From: Novosphingopyxis iocasae
GTDB taxonomy: Bacteria; Pseudomonadota; Alphaproteobacteria; Sphingomonadales; Sphingomonadaceae
Assembly: GCF_014334095.1 (NCBI RefSeq)
Contig: NZ_CP060495.1
Location: forward strand, 1,449,001 to 1,513,000
Length of the DNA stretch: 64,000 bases
Direction: 5' to 3'
The translations under genes and the position numbers were made by a program. Of this stretch, positions 36,268 to 46,222 are shown in pieces (the stretch's first letter is position 1; every line of letters begins with the position of its first letter). The notes beneath the pieces were generated by a model. The model worked only from the letters and a program-made list of their open reading frames with translations. It had not been told where the DNA came from and did no database searches.

Positions 36268-37104
36268 TCAAGCGGGGGCGTAATCCAGGCCGATATCCGC
36301 AGCCGGGGCCGACTGGGTAAGCCGCCCCACCGAAACATAGGTGACGCCCGTCGCCGCCTTGTCGCGGATGGTTTCCAGCGTGATCCCGCCCGAGGCTTCT
36401 GTCGGCACGCGCCCGCCTACCTTGTCCACCGCCTCTCGCAAGGTGGGCACGTTCATATTATCGAGCAGGAGATGCGTCGCGCCGGCATCGAGCGCGGCCG
36501 CGATCTGATCGATCCGGTCCACTTCGACGATAATGTCCGCGATGCCCGCATCCGCCGCGCGCTTCACCGCGGTGGCGACATCGCCCGCGACGGCGACATG
36601 ATTGTCCTTGATCATCGCCGCGTCCCACAGGCCCATGCGATGGTTCTGCGCGCCGCCCATGCGGGTGGCGTATTTTTCCAGCGCGCGGAGGCCGGGAATG
36701 GTCTTGCGCGTATCGAGCAGGATGCAGCCGGTGCCATCGATCGCATCCACATAGCTACGCGTCATCGTGGCGATACCGGTGAGATGCTGCACGGTGTTGA
36801 GCGCGGCGCGCTCCGCCGTCAGCATCCCCCGCGCCTTGCCGGACAGCATCATCAGATCGGTGCCAGCAGGTACATGCGCGCCGTCTTCCAGCAACCGGTC
36901 GATCTCGACATCGGGATCAAGCCGGCGGAAAAATGCCTCCGCAATCGCAAGGCCGGCGATCACGGCATCGTCACGGCTGTCCATCACCGCGCGGAACCGC
37001 GTGTCCGCTGGGATAACGGCCTCGGACGTTACATCGGTTTTGCCGAGCAGGTCCTCCTCCAGCACCGAGGAGACGAAGGCGTCGCAATCAAAATGATCGA
37101 TCAT
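36268..37104 (-). CDS. nadC: Nicotinate-nucleotide diphosphorylase (carboxylating)
   Basis: The 278-residue enzyme turns quinolinate and PRPP into nicotinate mononucleotide in NAD synthesis. Signature blocks are LDTRKTIPGLRALEKYATRMGGAQNHRMGL, then MIKDNHVAVAG and EASGGITLETIRDKAATGVTYVSVG. The start is the ATG at 37104 (MIDHFDCDAF). Two DUF2254 genes separate it from nadA on the same strand. Confidence 0.96.
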   Translation of the reverse strand: MIDHFDCDAFVSSVLEEDLLGKTDVTSEAVIPADTRFRAVMDSRDDAVIAGLAIAEAFFRRLDPDVEIDRLLEDGAHVPAGTDLMMLSGKARGMLTAERAALNTVQHLTGIATMTRSYVDAIDGTGCILLDTRKTIPGLRALEKYATRMGGAQNHRMGLWDAAMIKDNHVAVAGDVATAVKRAADAGIADIIVEVDRIDQIAAALDAGATHLLLDNMNVPTLREAVDKVGGRVPTEASGGITLETIRDKAATGVTYVSVGRLTQSAPAADIGLDYAPA

Positions 37105-37114
37105 GCGCACCGGC

Positions 37115-38413
37115 CTAGGCGCGCGAACGCTTCTCTTCAACCGCTGCGGCCGCAGCGGCATAGGCTGCTGCGATATCGCAGCGGTCCGCGTCCAGGCTTG
37201 CGCGCAGTTGAGCATGATCGCGCATCTGGCCGGCCCAGTCGATCATCAGTTTTTGAATATCGGCGGGCACTTCGTCCCGCTCGCAAATCGTCGCCGCCCG
37301 CCCAAGCATCTGGATAAACCGCACCGCGACGCTCGGATAATCCGCAGCGGCCTGACGGAACGCCGCGATCGGGTGCGCGAACAGGCCCTCGAAGCTGTGA
37401 TCGGCCAGATAGACCCGCCCGCCGATCCAGCCCGGCTGCCGTGCGGCGCGCGCCTGCGCCGCCAGCACTGCGCCGAGCCGGTCACAACAGGCGATCCCGG
37501 TATAGAAATCGTTGATCGCAGGAGACAGCGCGCGGGCACCAATCTCGACCAGCAACCGCAACTGGAAAACTACGCCCTGGGCATCGGCCCTGAAATCGCC
37601 ATAGGAGAATTGCCGGGCAATCTGCATGCAGCTTTCCGGATCGCGATGATCTTCGAACCGACCGAGATGCTCGCCTTTCAGCACATAGCGGCCCACGCCG
37701 ATGTCCAGGCGCAGCCGGCGGCCATGCTCCTGCGCGATCTCGATTATGCGATCGAAATCGATGCCCTCGATATAGCCTTCGCGTACCGCCATAATCGGTG
37801 CGCCGGCAAAATCGGGCCGCGCACCCGGCTCGGTTTCCTGGAAGAAACCGCGATCGGCGCTTCCGTCCTTGCCCAGCTCGGCTACGGCGGTATCGACATG
37901 GATCGCACGGGCGAGGTCGTGGAGCGCCGCGGCAAGCCAGCCGATCACCAATAGCGTGTAAATCAAGAGCGCCGTCAGCGTGCCGCGCGCCACATGGGCG
38001 CCGCTTGCATCCGGATCGACCGCCCACAATGTCATCAGCGCCCAGCCGAGCCCGCCCAGCAGCAACCCCAGCGTGAACCGCGTCATCCGCCGCGCGATCC
38101 AGCGGTCTATCAGGCGGATGCCAAGATTGCTGGCTGCAAGCGTCAGCACCAGCAGCGTGATCGAGAAATACAGCGTCAGGAACGCGGCGTGGACGCCCAC
38201 CAGCGTGCTTGCGAGTTCCTGCGCGCTCTTGCCAGCCATGGAGAACGGCCAGTCCTGGGCGCCAAGCCATGCAGAAAGACCCGCGGCGTCTGCGTATAAT
38301 AGCCCGCCTGCTACCACCAGAGAGGCGAGCAATATCAGGATCGGCAGGAACCAGAAGCTCCCCACTACCAGAGCGATAAGCCATTGCAGCGGAGAACGGC
38401 TGGAGCGCTTCAT
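37115..38413 (-). CDS. DUF2254 membrane protein, copy 2
   Basis: This 432-residue protein has four membrane helices in the first 170 residues and then a soluble domain with the DUF2254 pattern GYIEGIDFDRIIEIAQEHGRRLRLDIGVGRYV and ARALSPAINDFYTGI. It is a paralog of the next gene upstream, with which it shares the layout and the LSPxINDxxT motif. Function is unknown. It ends next to nadC (10 bases). Confidence 0.88.
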   Translation of the reverse strand: MKRSSRSPLQWLIALVVGSFWFLPILILLASLVVAGGLLYADAAGLSAWLGAQDWPFSMAGKSAQELASTLVGVHAAFLTLYFSITLLVLTLAASNLGIRLIDRWIARRMTRFTLGLLLGGLGWALMTLWAVDPDASGAHVARGTLTALLIYTLLVIGWLAAALHDLARAIHVDTAVAELGKDGSADRGFFQETEPGARPDFAGAPIMAVREGYIEGIDFDRIIEIAQEHGRRLRLDIGVGRYVLKGEHLGRFEDHRDPESCMQIARQFSYGDFRADAQGVVFQLRLLVEIGARALSPAINDFYTGIACCDRLGAVLAAQARAARQPGWIGGRVYLADHSFEGLFAHPIAAFRQAAADYPSVAVRFIQMLGRAATICERDEVPADIQKLMIDWAGQMRDHAQLRASLDADRCDIAAAYAAAAAAVEEKRSRA

Positions 38414-38440
38414 GACCTAGGATCTTTCAAGCAAATCGGC

Positions 38441-39787
38441 TCACGGAACGTCATGTCCGCTCGTGCTTCCGAAAGGCGGGCTGCGATCATTTGCGAGCAG
38501 CGCCGCCCCGCGCTTCTCCAGTTCATAGAGCGCGGGACCATTGAGCGCCTCGCGCGCCTGATCCAGCAGCCGGCGTACCTGCATGCGGAGTGGTTCATCC
38601 CTTCCGTTCTTCTCGGCCACAAGCATCACCGATCCCAGCGCATCGACATAGAGCTTGGATGCCAGATCGTTCGCGGCGGCACTGGCGCGCATCGCGCCGA
38701 AGCTGCGCTCCACGAAATGAGCGAAATCGTCGGCAAGGCAGTAAACACCGTCTTCGCCATAAGGCCGCCCGTCCGCATCCCGGTCCAGATCGCGGTCGAC
38801 CAGCGCGACCAGCACCGCGGAGAGCCAGTGCATGCAGGTGATTGCGGTGAACGGATCGTTGATGCCGGGCGACAGCGCGCGCAGACCGATCTCGACCAGC
38901 TCGTCGATCGCAAATTCGATATCCTGGGACTGCGTGCGACTGGTACCCACGGCAAAGGCACCGCGGAGCAGGCCGGGGCTATCCTCACCCATGGTGCCCT
39001 CCACCCAAAGCAGATCGACACCGGGATGCACGAAATCGCCCGCCCTCAGCGCGAGGCGCACGGTAATGCCCTGCGACTGGGCAACCTGTCCCAGCGTTTC
39101 GTAATCGATCACCTCGACATAACCGGTCCGATGTGCGCGCACCGGCTCGCCGATCCGGGTGTCGCGCTCAGTCCAGTCCGCGCCGTCATGTTCGTCCGGA
39201 TAGCGCTTTTCGATCCGGCTGATCGCTGATCGCCCGATCTCGGCAACTACATTGTTGATCTGGATGCTGTGCGGCACATGGTGGAGGAAATAGACGAGCA
39301 CCGCCACCGACAGCAGCGCCAGCGCAAGTGCCACCAGCATCGATATCTGCGGAACGAACTGGCCGCTCGGCGCCGAAAAGAACCCATTGCTGTTCGCCAG
39401 CCGGACGACGCGCAAGATCATCAAGGAATAGACGAACGTCGCAATGAAAATACCCAGCGTGAACTGGTTGCCGCGATCGTTCATAAAGTTGCTGAGCAGC
39501 CGCGGGCCGTAGCTGCCGGACGCATAGACCACCGCCGCAATGGTGATCGAAAACACGGTGCCCGCGACGCCGATGGTCGATCCTGCAATGGTGGAGAGCA
39601 GCGAGCGCGCGCCTTCCGGCTTGGTGGCGCGCAAAAAGCTCACATTGTCGAGCCAAGTAGAGCCCATCTTGGTATCGACATAATAGGTGATGATGGACAG
39701 CAAAAGCGCGCCCAGCGTCAGCACTGCCGGCAGAAACCAATAGCTGCCGCGCAGCTTGATCGCCGTCTGACGCAACCAGGCGCGCAT
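38441..39787 (-). CDS. DUF2254 membrane protein, copy 1
   Basis: This 448-residue protein has the same order of parts as its neighbour: four helices, the periplasmic-type region, then GYVEVIDYETLGQVAQSQGITVRLALRAGDFVHPG and RALSPGINDPFTAITCM. It follows nadA after 25 bases. The copies are diverged, so the duplication is not recent. DUF2254 has no known function; an ion channel or sensor role is only a guess. Confidence 0.9.
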   Translation of the reverse strand: MRAWLRQTAIKLRGSYWFLPAVLTLGALLLSIITYYVDTKMGSTWLDNVSFLRATKPEGARSLLSTIAGSTIGVAGTVFSITIAAVVYASGSYGPRLLSNFMNDRGNQFTLGIFIATFVYSLMILRVVRLANSNGFFSAPSGQFVPQISMLVALALALLSVAVLVYFLHHVPHSIQINNVVAEIGRSAISRIEKRYPDEHDGADWTERDTRIGEPVRAHRTGYVEVIDYETLGQVAQSQGITVRLALRAGDFVHPGVDLLWVEGTMGEDSPGLLRGAFAVGTSRTQSQDIEFAIDELVEIGLRALSPGINDPFTAITCMHWLSAVLVALVDRDLDRDADGRPYGEDGVYCLADDFAHFVERSFGAMRASAAANDLASKLYVDALGSVMLVAEKNGRDEPLRMQVRRLLDQAREALNGPALYELEKRGAALLANDRSPPFGSTSGHDVP

Positions 39788-39812
39788 ACCGTCTGCCCTT
39801 ATCTACGAAGCG

Positions 39813-40832
39813 TCAGGACTGCGGAGCGGGCTTCAGACCCATTTCGCCGAGATCGCCCTTGCCCACGGTGCCCGATGCCATCTCCAGCATCCGGTCCAGG
39901 CTCTTCTTCGCCTTCAACCGCATATCCTCGTCCAGCTCGATCTGCGGTCGCAGGTCACGCAGCGAAACATACAGCTTTTCCAGCGTGTTGAGCGCCATAT
40001 AGGGGCAAATGTTGCAATTGCAGTTTCCGTCCGCACCGGGCGCGCCGATGAAGGTTTTCTCCGGAACCGCCTTTTCCATCTGGTGGATGATATGCGGTTC
40101 GGTGGCCACGATCACTGTGTCGCTGTCAGTATCCTTGCTGAATTGCAGGATCGAACTGGTCGATCCGACATGGTCCGCATGATCGATGATCGAGGGCGGG
40201 CATTCGGGATGCGCCGCAATCGGCGCGTCCGGGTGCTCAGCCTTCAGCTTCAACAGCTCGGTTTCGCTGAACGCCTCGTGCACGATGCACACGCCCGGCC
40301 ATAGCAGCATGTCGCGGCCGAATTTGCGGTTCAGATAGCCGCCGAGATGCCGGTCCGGCCCAAAGATGATCGGCTGGCTTTCAGGGATCTGCTGAATGAT
40401 CGTCTCGGCCGAGCTGGACGTGACGATGATATCGCTGAGCGCTTTCACCGCCGCAGAGCAGTTGATGTAGGTCAGCGCGATATGATCGGGATGCTGGCGG
40501 CGGAATTCGGCGAATTTTTCCGGCGGGCAGCTATCTTCCAGGCTGCACCCGGCTTTCAGATCCGGCAGAATCACCGTCTTTTCCGGCGAGAGAATTTTCG
40601 CCGTCTCGGCCATGAACTTCACGCCGCAAAAGGCGATGACGTCGGCCTCGGTCTCGGCAGCCTTGCGGCTCAGCTCGAGAGAATCTCCGACGAAGTCCGC
40701 AAGGTCCTGAATTTCCGGCTTTTGATAATAATGCGCGAGGATGACGGCATTGCGCTCCTTGCGCAGCCTGTCGATTTCGGCGCGAATGTCCACGCCTGCG
40801 AAACTTTCGCGCTGTCCGGTCTGTGCGTTCAT
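39813..40832 (-). CDS. nadA: Quinolinate synthase
   Basis: The 339-residue 4Fe-4S enzyme condenses iminoaspartate with dihydroxyacetone phosphate. Blocks include [44 protein letters not shown] and the C-terminal [18 protein letters not shown]; cluster cysteines lie in these. nadB is not in the window. It is the first of four minus-strand genes ending in nadC. Confidence 0.97.
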   Translation of the reverse strand: MNAQTGQRESFAGVDIRAEIDRLRKERNAVILAHYYQKPEIQDLADFVGDSLELSRKAAETEADVIAFCGVKFMAETAKILSPEKTVILPDLKAGCSLEDSCPPEKFAEFRRQHPDHIALTYINCSAAVKALSDIIVTSSSAETIIQQIPESQPIIFGPDRHLGGYLNRKFGRDMLLWPGVCIVHEAFSETELLKLKAEHPDAPIAAHPECPPSIIDHADHVGSTSSILQFSKDTDSDTVIVATEPHIIHQMEKAVPEKTFIGAPGADGNCNCNICPYMALNTLEKLYVSLRDLRPQIELDEDMRLKAKKSLDRMLEMASGTVGKGDLGEMGLKPAPQS

Positions 40833-40926
40833 GAATTGCCCTTTCGCTTCATGAACATGTGAGCGCCCGCGCGCGTTCCATCAAGAGTTTTACACGTCTT
40901 CCGCAGCCCTTGGGAGCGTTGGCGCG

Positions 40927-41646
40927 CTATCGCTGTTTCGCCTCGCGGTACACATCCTCGGGCCGCCGGCTGACATCTACCGCGTCGCGCGCGGCATCGC
41001 GGCGTTCCTGCGGGAAAGTCACCACCACCCGTGCATCGCCATAGCCCAGCGTATCCAGCGGCAAACGCATGGTGCGGGCGACCACAGAGCGGGCCGCCTC
41101 GCGCGCCTGCGCCATGCGTTCGGGTGACTGAGCCTCGCGCGCCACCTTGCCCGACGCCCCGGCAGAGGTGCGTTTGCTGAGCGCTTCCGCCGCCTCGCGC
41201 GTCACGATCAACCCGTCGGTGCGCACCAGCGAGCGCGCGCCTTCGTCGATATTGGGCTTTTCCACCGTCACATCCGGCGCATCGACGATCAGCGTGCGCG
41301 TATCGGGCACCCATTCGAGATCACCCTCGGAAAGCTTTGAAAGATCGACATAATAGCCCACGCTATAGGGCATCTTCACGATCTGCTCGGACTTCAACAG
41401 CCCGAAGCCCCGCACATCCTGCGCATTGGCCTGCACCGTGCCGTTCAGCGTGGCGACCTTCAGCTGGCTCACGCCGCTCATCTTGGCGGAGACGAGCCGG
41501 GTGATGGAGGTGCCGTTATCCTCCTGCGTTACCGTATAACGTTCCTGATAGTTGCTCCACACCAGCCAAGCGAGCAGGCCTGCGCTAAGCGCAAGAAACG
41601 CGATCACGACGCCGCGAAAGACGCTGTTGCTCAGCTTGCCGTCCAT
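40927..41646 (-). CDS. DUF4230 protein
   Basis: This 239-residue protein has one N-terminal membrane helix (about residues 10-30). Its soluble part matches DUF4230: LVSAKMSGVSQLKVATLNGTVQ, then VKMPYSVGYYVDLSKLSEGDLEWVPDTRTLIVDAPDV. Function is unknown. Its start overlaps the MBL hydrolase gene upstream by 16 bases. Confidence 0.85.
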   Translation of the reverse strand: MDGKLSNSVFRGVVIAFLALSAGLLAWLVWSNYQERYTVTQEDNGTSITRLVSAKMSGVSQLKVATLNGTVQANAQDVRGFGLLKSEQIVKMPYSVGYYVDLSKLSEGDLEWVPDTRTLIVDAPDVTVEKPNIDEGARSLVRTDGLIVTREAAEALSKRTSAGASGKVAREAQSPERMAQAREAARSVVARTMRLPLDTLGYGDARVVVTFPQERRDAARDAVDVSRRPEDVYREAKQR

Positions 41647-42500
41647 GCCGCACCGTCCTTCTGCGCCACCATGCCGCGCCGCTCCAGATCGACCAGATGG
41701 GCGAGGACCGATCGCTCCGCTGCGCCGTGGAGGCGCGGATCGAGGCCCTTGTACATAATGTCGACCAAAGCGGCGATCGGCCGCGCCTCCTCGCCGGTCA
41801 GCTTCAGGATCTGCTTTTCGCGCGATTTGCGATGGCCCATCATGCCGCGCACGAGTTGCTGCGGCTTTTCCGCCGCAGGGCCATGGGCAGGATAATAGAC
41901 ACGGTCATCGCGCTCATAGAGCTTCTTCAGGCTCGCCATATAATCACCCATGTCGCCATCGGGCGGGCTGACCACGCTGGTGGACCATTTCATCACATGA
42001 TCGCCCGTGAACAGCGCCTTGGTCTCGCGGAGCGCGAAGCACAGATGGTTGGACGTGTGGCCGGGCGTCGCGACGGCTTCCAGCGTCCAGCCGTCGCCGG
42101 TCACGACTTCGCCATCCTGCATCACATGGTCGGGGGCATAATCCCTATCGAACGCGGCATCCGCGCGCGGGCCGTCATCTTCCAACACCAGGGGCGCACA
42201 GCCCATGATCGGCGCGCCCGTTCGCGCCTTCAACGGGCGTGAACCGGGGCTGTGATCGCGGTGCGTGTGGGTGATGAGGATCGCGGTGATCGCAGCATCA
42301 CCCGCGGCGCGCAGGATCGCATTAATATGCTCCTCATCCGCCGGGCCGGGATCGATCACCGCAAGCTCTTCACCCGCGCCGACAAGCCAGGTTTGGGTGC
42401 CGGTATAGGTGTAAGGCGATGGGTTGGGCGCAAGCACGCGGCGCACCAGCGGTTCAAGCTGCTCGGTCTCCCCGGCATGGATGCTGTCTGGCCATTTCAT
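41631..42500 (-). CDS. MBL-fold hydrolase, LACTB2-like
   Basis: This 289-residue metallo-beta-lactamase-fold protein has the metal motif THTHRDHSPG, then TPGHTSNHLCF, LFTGDHVM and YPAHGP, which supply the other metal ligands. The C-terminal winged-helix region (about residues 215-285) makes it LACTB2/glyoxalase II-like. It could be a thioesterase or an RNase. The ATG at 42500 is chosen; earlier codons are not conserved. Confidence 0.87.
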   Translation of the reverse strand: MKWPDSIHAGETEQLEPLVRRVLAPNPSPYTYTGTQTWLVGAGEELAVIDPGPADEEHINAILRAAGDAAITAILITHTHRDHSPGSRPLKARTGAPIMGCAPLVLEDDGPRADAAFDRDYAPDHVMQDGEVVTGDGWTLEAVATPGHTSNHLCFALRETKALFTGDHVMKWSTSVVSPPDGDMGDYMASLKKLYERDDRVYYPAHGPAAEKPQQLVRGMMGHRKSREKQILKLTGEEARPIAALVDIMYKGLDPRLHGAAERSVLAHLVDLERRGMVAQKDGAAWTAS

Positions 42501-42760
42501 GAGACCGATGTGGCAGTTGCAACGGTGCGATGGAAGGGACGGATCGCAAAAAGGCGCGCGGGCTTTGGGCACATGGCATCTACCGACCCGGGCCAGGCAG
42601 CCCCGATCGGTCCACCATGGCCACTGTCGGAAATATTGACAGCCACATAATATTTAATCCAAAATTAACCGTCTAAATGCTTGAAGAAGCGAACTTCGGG
42701 CAAATGGCACAAAGTGTGCACGATGAAGTTTGCTTCCAGTCGCGGGTGTCCGGCGGGCCG

Positions 42761-44038
42761 CTATTTTCTGGTCTCGCGCCCTTCCGTACCCGCGACACCC
42801 CCCTTTGCAAACCAGTCCAGCACGCCGCGGCGTTGTTCGGCCAGGCGCTCATCCCGCGCAGAAAAAGCGTGCGGATAGATACGGTTGAACAGGGTATCGA
42901 AGGTTTTCTGCCAGGTGAAGCGCTCGCTTACCAATGCGCGGCCGGCCTCACCCATCGCGGCGCGATTGCCATGCCACACCTTGCGGATGTTGGCCGCCAT
43001 AGCGGACGGATTGTCGATAGGGCCGAGCAGCCCGGCGCCCTCGGGCACACGGTCGATCATCGCGCCGCTGCGCACGCCGACGATGGGAAGCCCCGCCGCC
43101 TGCGCCTCGACAATCGACATGCCGAACGTTTCATAAGGGTGCGCGGACACATAGATGTCAGACGAAGCCAGCGCCTCGCCCAGCGCCTCGCGATTGTCGA
43201 GATAGCCCGGCATGTGCAGCACGCCGTTGGTGCCGTCCGCAATCCGGTCGTCGCGCCACTTGCCCTGCCCCAGGATCAGCAGATGCGCGCCGAGCTCGGG
43301 CGGCAGCAGCTTGAACGCTTCCCAAACCTTGGCAACGCGCTTCTCACGGTCCAGGCGGCCAGCATAGACCAGCAAGGGCGCATCGTCCGGCACGCCGAGC
43401 TTGCGGCGGAATTCCATGTTGCGGCGGCTCGGCTGGAACTGCGAAAGATCAGCCCCCAGCGGCATGCGCTCGACATTATCCACACCCACCGCACGCAGCC
43501 GCTCCACACTGTCGCTGCCAAGGCCGAAGACATTGTCGAACTGCCGGTAAAGCTTGCCCGCATAAGCATCGGCAATCCGCGCGGATGTGGGCGCGAAGGC
43601 GCGCCCGCCGAGCGGAAAGTCATGGATGAAGAATTCACCGATGTGAGCGCGCGGAAAATCGGTGTGGTAACCCGCGATTACAGTGGTTTCAGGATGCCGC
43701 TTGCGGTGCTTCAACGCCGCCCAGGGCAGATTATAGGGATCGAAGGTCTCGATAAGATCAGGACGAAACCGCTCGAACACTTCGCGCACCGCGCCGTTGC
43801 GCAGGAGGAAGCGGTAATTGGGGGAATGCGGCAGCGTGGGGCTTCTCACCTCCGCGCGCACGAACCGCCCGTTCTCGACGATCCGGTCTTCCTCGCCCGG
43901 CACCACCAGCAGATGGCGCGCATCGCTGTTGTCGGCGATCCAGGATTGTTTGCGGCGGATATAGCTGCCGATTCCACCACCCGAGGCGGACCAGCCCTGC
44001 GTCACGTCGCACAGCAGCATTCCATCGATGGATCGCAA
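42761..44038 (-). CDS. Glycosyltransferase, GT4 family
   Basis: This 425-residue GT-B enzyme has an N-terminal acceptor domain (DVTQGWSASGGGIGSYIRRKQ, a glycine-rich loop), a linker and a C-terminal donor domain with LLVYAGRLDREKRVAKVWEAF, then SDIYVSAHPYETFGMSIVEAQAAGLPIVG, the GT4 EX7E motif. It is probably a mannosyl- or glucosyltransferase acting on a lipid or glycan. The preferred start is uncertain (44038 or MLLCDV at 44020). Confidence 0.87.
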   Translation of the reverse strand: MRSIDGMLLCDVTQGWSASGGGIGSYIRRKQSWIADNSDARHLLVVPGEEDRIVENGRFVRAEVRSPTLPHSPNYRFLLRNGAVREVFERFRPDLIETFDPYNLPWAALKHRKRHPETTVIAGYHTDFPRAHIGEFFIHDFPLGGRAFAPTSARIADAYAGKLYRQFDNVFGLGSDSVERLRAVGVDNVERMPLGADLSQFQPSRRNMEFRRKLGVPDDAPLLVYAGRLDREKRVAKVWEAFKLLPPELGAHLLILGQGKWRDDRIADGTNGVLHMPGYLDNREALGEALASSDIYVSAHPYETFGMSIVEAQAAGLPIVGVRSGAMIDRVPEGAGLLGPIDNPSAMAANIRKVWHGNRAAMGEAGRALVSERFTWQKTFDTLFNRIYPHAFSARDERLAEQRRGVLDWFAKGGVAGTEGRETRK

Positions 44039-44162
44039 AAGTTCGCCCCTCCTGTTCGGGCGAACCGATTTCGCCGTCAGGGCGTCCGCCCTAACAGCAT
44101 GGGAACGACGATTTTGTGGTGCAATTATGGCGTGCCGTCTTATTCGGCGCGCCGCCGGGGCG

Positions 44163-44495
44163 TCATTCGGCGCGCGCGACCGATTTTTCGTCCATCAGGC
44201 TCTTCAGCTCGCCCGCCTCGTACATCTCCATCATGATGTCCGATCCGCCGACGAATTCACCCTTCACATAAAGCTGAGGAATGGTGGGCCAGTCCGAATA
44301 GGTCTTGATGCCTTGGCGAACGTCCATGTCCTGCAGCACGTCGACGCTGTCATAGTCCACGCCCAGATGATCGAGGATCGCGATCGCGCGGCTGGAAAAC
44401 CCGCACTGCGGAAACAGCGGCGTGCCCTTCATGAAAAGGACCACGTCCTTGGCCTTCACCATGCTGTCGATACGGGAATTGATGTCGTCGGCCAT
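44163..44495 (-). CDS. grxD: Monothiol glutaredoxin (Grx4 type)
   Basis: This 110-residue protein has the CGFS active site in LFPQCGFSSRAI and the WPTIPQLYVKGEFVGGSDIMMEM glutathione-binding stretch. It would carry Fe-S clusters. It follows bolA by three bases, the standard Grx4-BolA partnership. Confidence 0.96.
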   Translation of the reverse strand: MADDINSRIDSMVKAKDVVLFMKGTPLFPQCGFSSRAIAILDHLGVDYDSVDVLQDMDVRQGIKTYSDWPTIPQLYVKGEFVGGSDIMMEMYEAGELKSLMDEKSVARAE

Positions 44496-44498
44496 GAA

Positions 44499-44756
44499 TT
44501 ATTCTCCTTGGGATGCGGACGCACCGGCGGGCACCGCGGTGGTGAGTTGCAACGCATGCAGCTCCCCACCCATGCGGCCGCCCAGCGCGGCATAAACCGC
44601 CTGATGCTGCTTGACGCGGCTCATGCCCCGGAAGCTTTCGGCCTCGACATGCGCGGCATAATGATCGCCATCGCCCGCCAGATCGTCGATCCGCACATTC
44701 GCGTCCGGAATCGCCTGTTTGATCAGCTTCTCGATGTCGTCTGCTGCCATCGGCAT
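44499..44756 (-). CDS. bolA: BolA family protein
   Basis: The 85-residue protein matches the BolA fold: IEKLIKQAIPDANVRIDDLAGDGDHYAAHVEAESFRGMSRVKQHQAVYAALGGRMGGELHALQL. The conserved His and the FRGMSRVKQHQ loop point to a Fe-S partner of grxD. It lies between the zeta gene and grxD. Confidence 0.94.
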   Translation of the reverse strand: MPMAADDIEKLIKQAIPDANVRIDDLAGDGDHYAAHVEAESFRGMSRVKQHQAVYAALGGRMGGELHALQLTTAVPAGASASQGE

Positions 44757-44773
44757 ATCGTTAAACCTGTCCT

Positions 44774-45097
44774 TCAGCTGCCTTCGATGAGTTGGCGGCG
44801 CGCTTCGATGAGCTTTTCGTCCATCGCCTGACGCACCGTCGCCGCATCAGTCTCTACTCCGGCGGAGGTAAGGTCGCCCAGCACCTTGCGCAACACGTCG
44901 TCGTCGCCGGCTTCCTCGAAATCGGCCTGAACGACTTCGCGCGCATAGCTGTCCGTCTCTTCGGGCGTCAGGCCCATCTTGCCTGCCGCCCACTGGCCAA
45001 GCAGGCGGTTGCGGCGCGCCATGACCTTGAACTGCATTTCCTCATCGCGCGCGAACTTGTTTTCGAACGCCTTTTCACGATCATCGAAACCGGTCAT
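44774..45097 (-). CDS. DUF1476 protein, F1-ATPase zeta inhibitor
   Basis: This 107-residue helical protein is DUF1476, the alphaproteobacterial zeta subunit that blocks F1-ATPase rotation. The N-terminal inhibitory helix MTGFDDREKAFENKFARDEEMQFKVMARRN is well kept. Its neighbours bolA and grxD are on the same strand. Confidence 0.93.
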   Translation of the reverse strand: MTGFDDREKAFENKFARDEEMQFKVMARRNRLLGQWAAGKMGLTPEETDSYAREVVQADFEEAGDDDVLRKVLGDLTSAGVETDAATVRQAMDEKLIEARRQLIEGS

Positions 45098-45223
45098 CGA
45101 TCTATTCCCTTGAAGCAGCTATATCGGTGCGGCCCCAGCCAACAAAGCCGGGGCCGTTCCACCGCCCCATGGCGCAAGTGCAGCGCTTCGACAAGCGCGT
45201 GACGTGCGGAAAAGACCGAGACC

Positions 45224-46222
45224 CTAGCCGATCTCGACCACCAGCTTGCCCACCGCCTCGCGCGCGCCGACCTTGCGGATCGCTTCGGCCGCATTTTCGA
45301 AGGCATAGGTTTCGGACACTGGCGGCGCGATCTTGCCGGCTTCCCACAGTTCGAACAGCTCGGCGATGTTGGCGCGGTTCTTGTCGGGGAAGCGCGCGGC
45401 GAAGGCGCCCCAGAACACGCCGCAGACGTCGCAGCTTTTCAGAAGCGTCAGGTTCAGCGGCAGCTTGGCGATGCCCGCCGGGAAACCGGTGACCAGGAAC
45501 CGCCCTTCCCAGCCGATCGCGCGCACCGCGGGCTCCGAATAATCGCCGCCGACGATGTCGTAGACGATGTCGTATCCGTCCTTCTCGCACGCTTCCTTGA
45601 ATTTGTTGGCGAGCGCCTTGGAGGCATCCTTGTCGAACGGCGCCCGGTCGTAGATCACCACGGCGTCCGCCCCGGCATCGCGCGCCATCTGCGCTTTTTC
45701 CTTGCTCGACACGCCCGCGACGACGCGCGCGCCAAAGGCCTTGGCCAGCTCCACGCCGGAAATGCCGACGCCGCCCGCCGCGCCCAGCACCAGCACCTCG
45801 TCCCCTTCGGCGATGCGACCGCGATCCTTCAGCGCGTGGATCGAGGTGCCGTAGGTCATCAGCAGCGATGCGCCCTGCGCGAAGCTGAACTTTTCGGGCA
45901 GATGATAGCAATTGGCCGCACGCCCGATCGCCTGTTCGGCGAGGCCGCCGAAGCCGGTGCCGGTGATGATCCGGTCTCCCACGGAAAAGCCTTCCACGCC
46001 CTCGCCCAGCTTGGCGACGGTGCCCGCCACTTCGCTGCCGGGCGCGAAGGGCCGCGGCGGCTTCACCTGATATTTGTCCTCGATGATCAGCGTATCGGGG
46101 AAGTTGATCGAGCAGGCCTTCACGTCGATCAGGATCTCGCCCTTGCCCGGTTCGCGATCGGGCAACTCCCCGAATTCCAAGGTTTCCGGTCCGCCGGTTT
46201 CGCGCGAGATGAGGGCCTTCAT
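45224..46222 (-). CDS. NADPH:quinone oxidoreductase-like protein
   Basis: This 332-residue medium-chain reductase has the quinone-reductase motif VLVLGAAGGVGISGVELAKAFGARVVAG and the GroES-like N-terminus FAPGSEVAGTVAKLGEGVEGF. It lacks the zinc cysteines. It belongs to the same superfamily as the gene at 8353. The ATG at 46222 (MKALISRETGGPE) is conserved. Confidence 0.9.
   Translation of the reverse strand: MKALISRETGGPETLEFGELPDREPGKGEILIDVKACSINFPDTLIIEDKYQVKPPRPFAPGSEVAGTVAKLGEGVEGFSVGDRIITGTGFGGLAEQAIGRAANCYHLPEKFSFAQGASLLMTYGTSIHALKDRGRIAEGDEVLVLGAAGGVGISGVELAKAFGARVVAGVSSKEKAQMARDAGADAVVIYDRAPFDKDASKALANKFKEACEKDGYDIVYDIVGGDYSEPAVRAIGWEGRFLVTGFPAGIAKLPLNLTLLKSCDVCGVFWGAFAARFPDKNRANIAELFELWEAGKIAPPVSETYAFENAAEAIRKVGAREAVGKLVVEIG

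Noticed and set aside
35098-37317. Very long plus-strand frame (739 codons) opposite RNase T2, a membrane protein and nadC
   Set aside because: It is antisense to three recognised genes, has no known domain, and is the sort of open frame that high GC produces.
42705-42720. Sigma-54-like promoter TGGCAC-N6-TGCA on the plus strand
   Set aside because: Correct GG-GC spacing but nothing to transcribe downstream except the antisense strand of the glycosyltransferase; one base of the -12 box is wrong. Probably chance.
42677-44236. Plus-strand frame of 519 codons across the glycosyltransferase
   Set aside because: Antisense shadow; the GT4 motifs are on the other strand.
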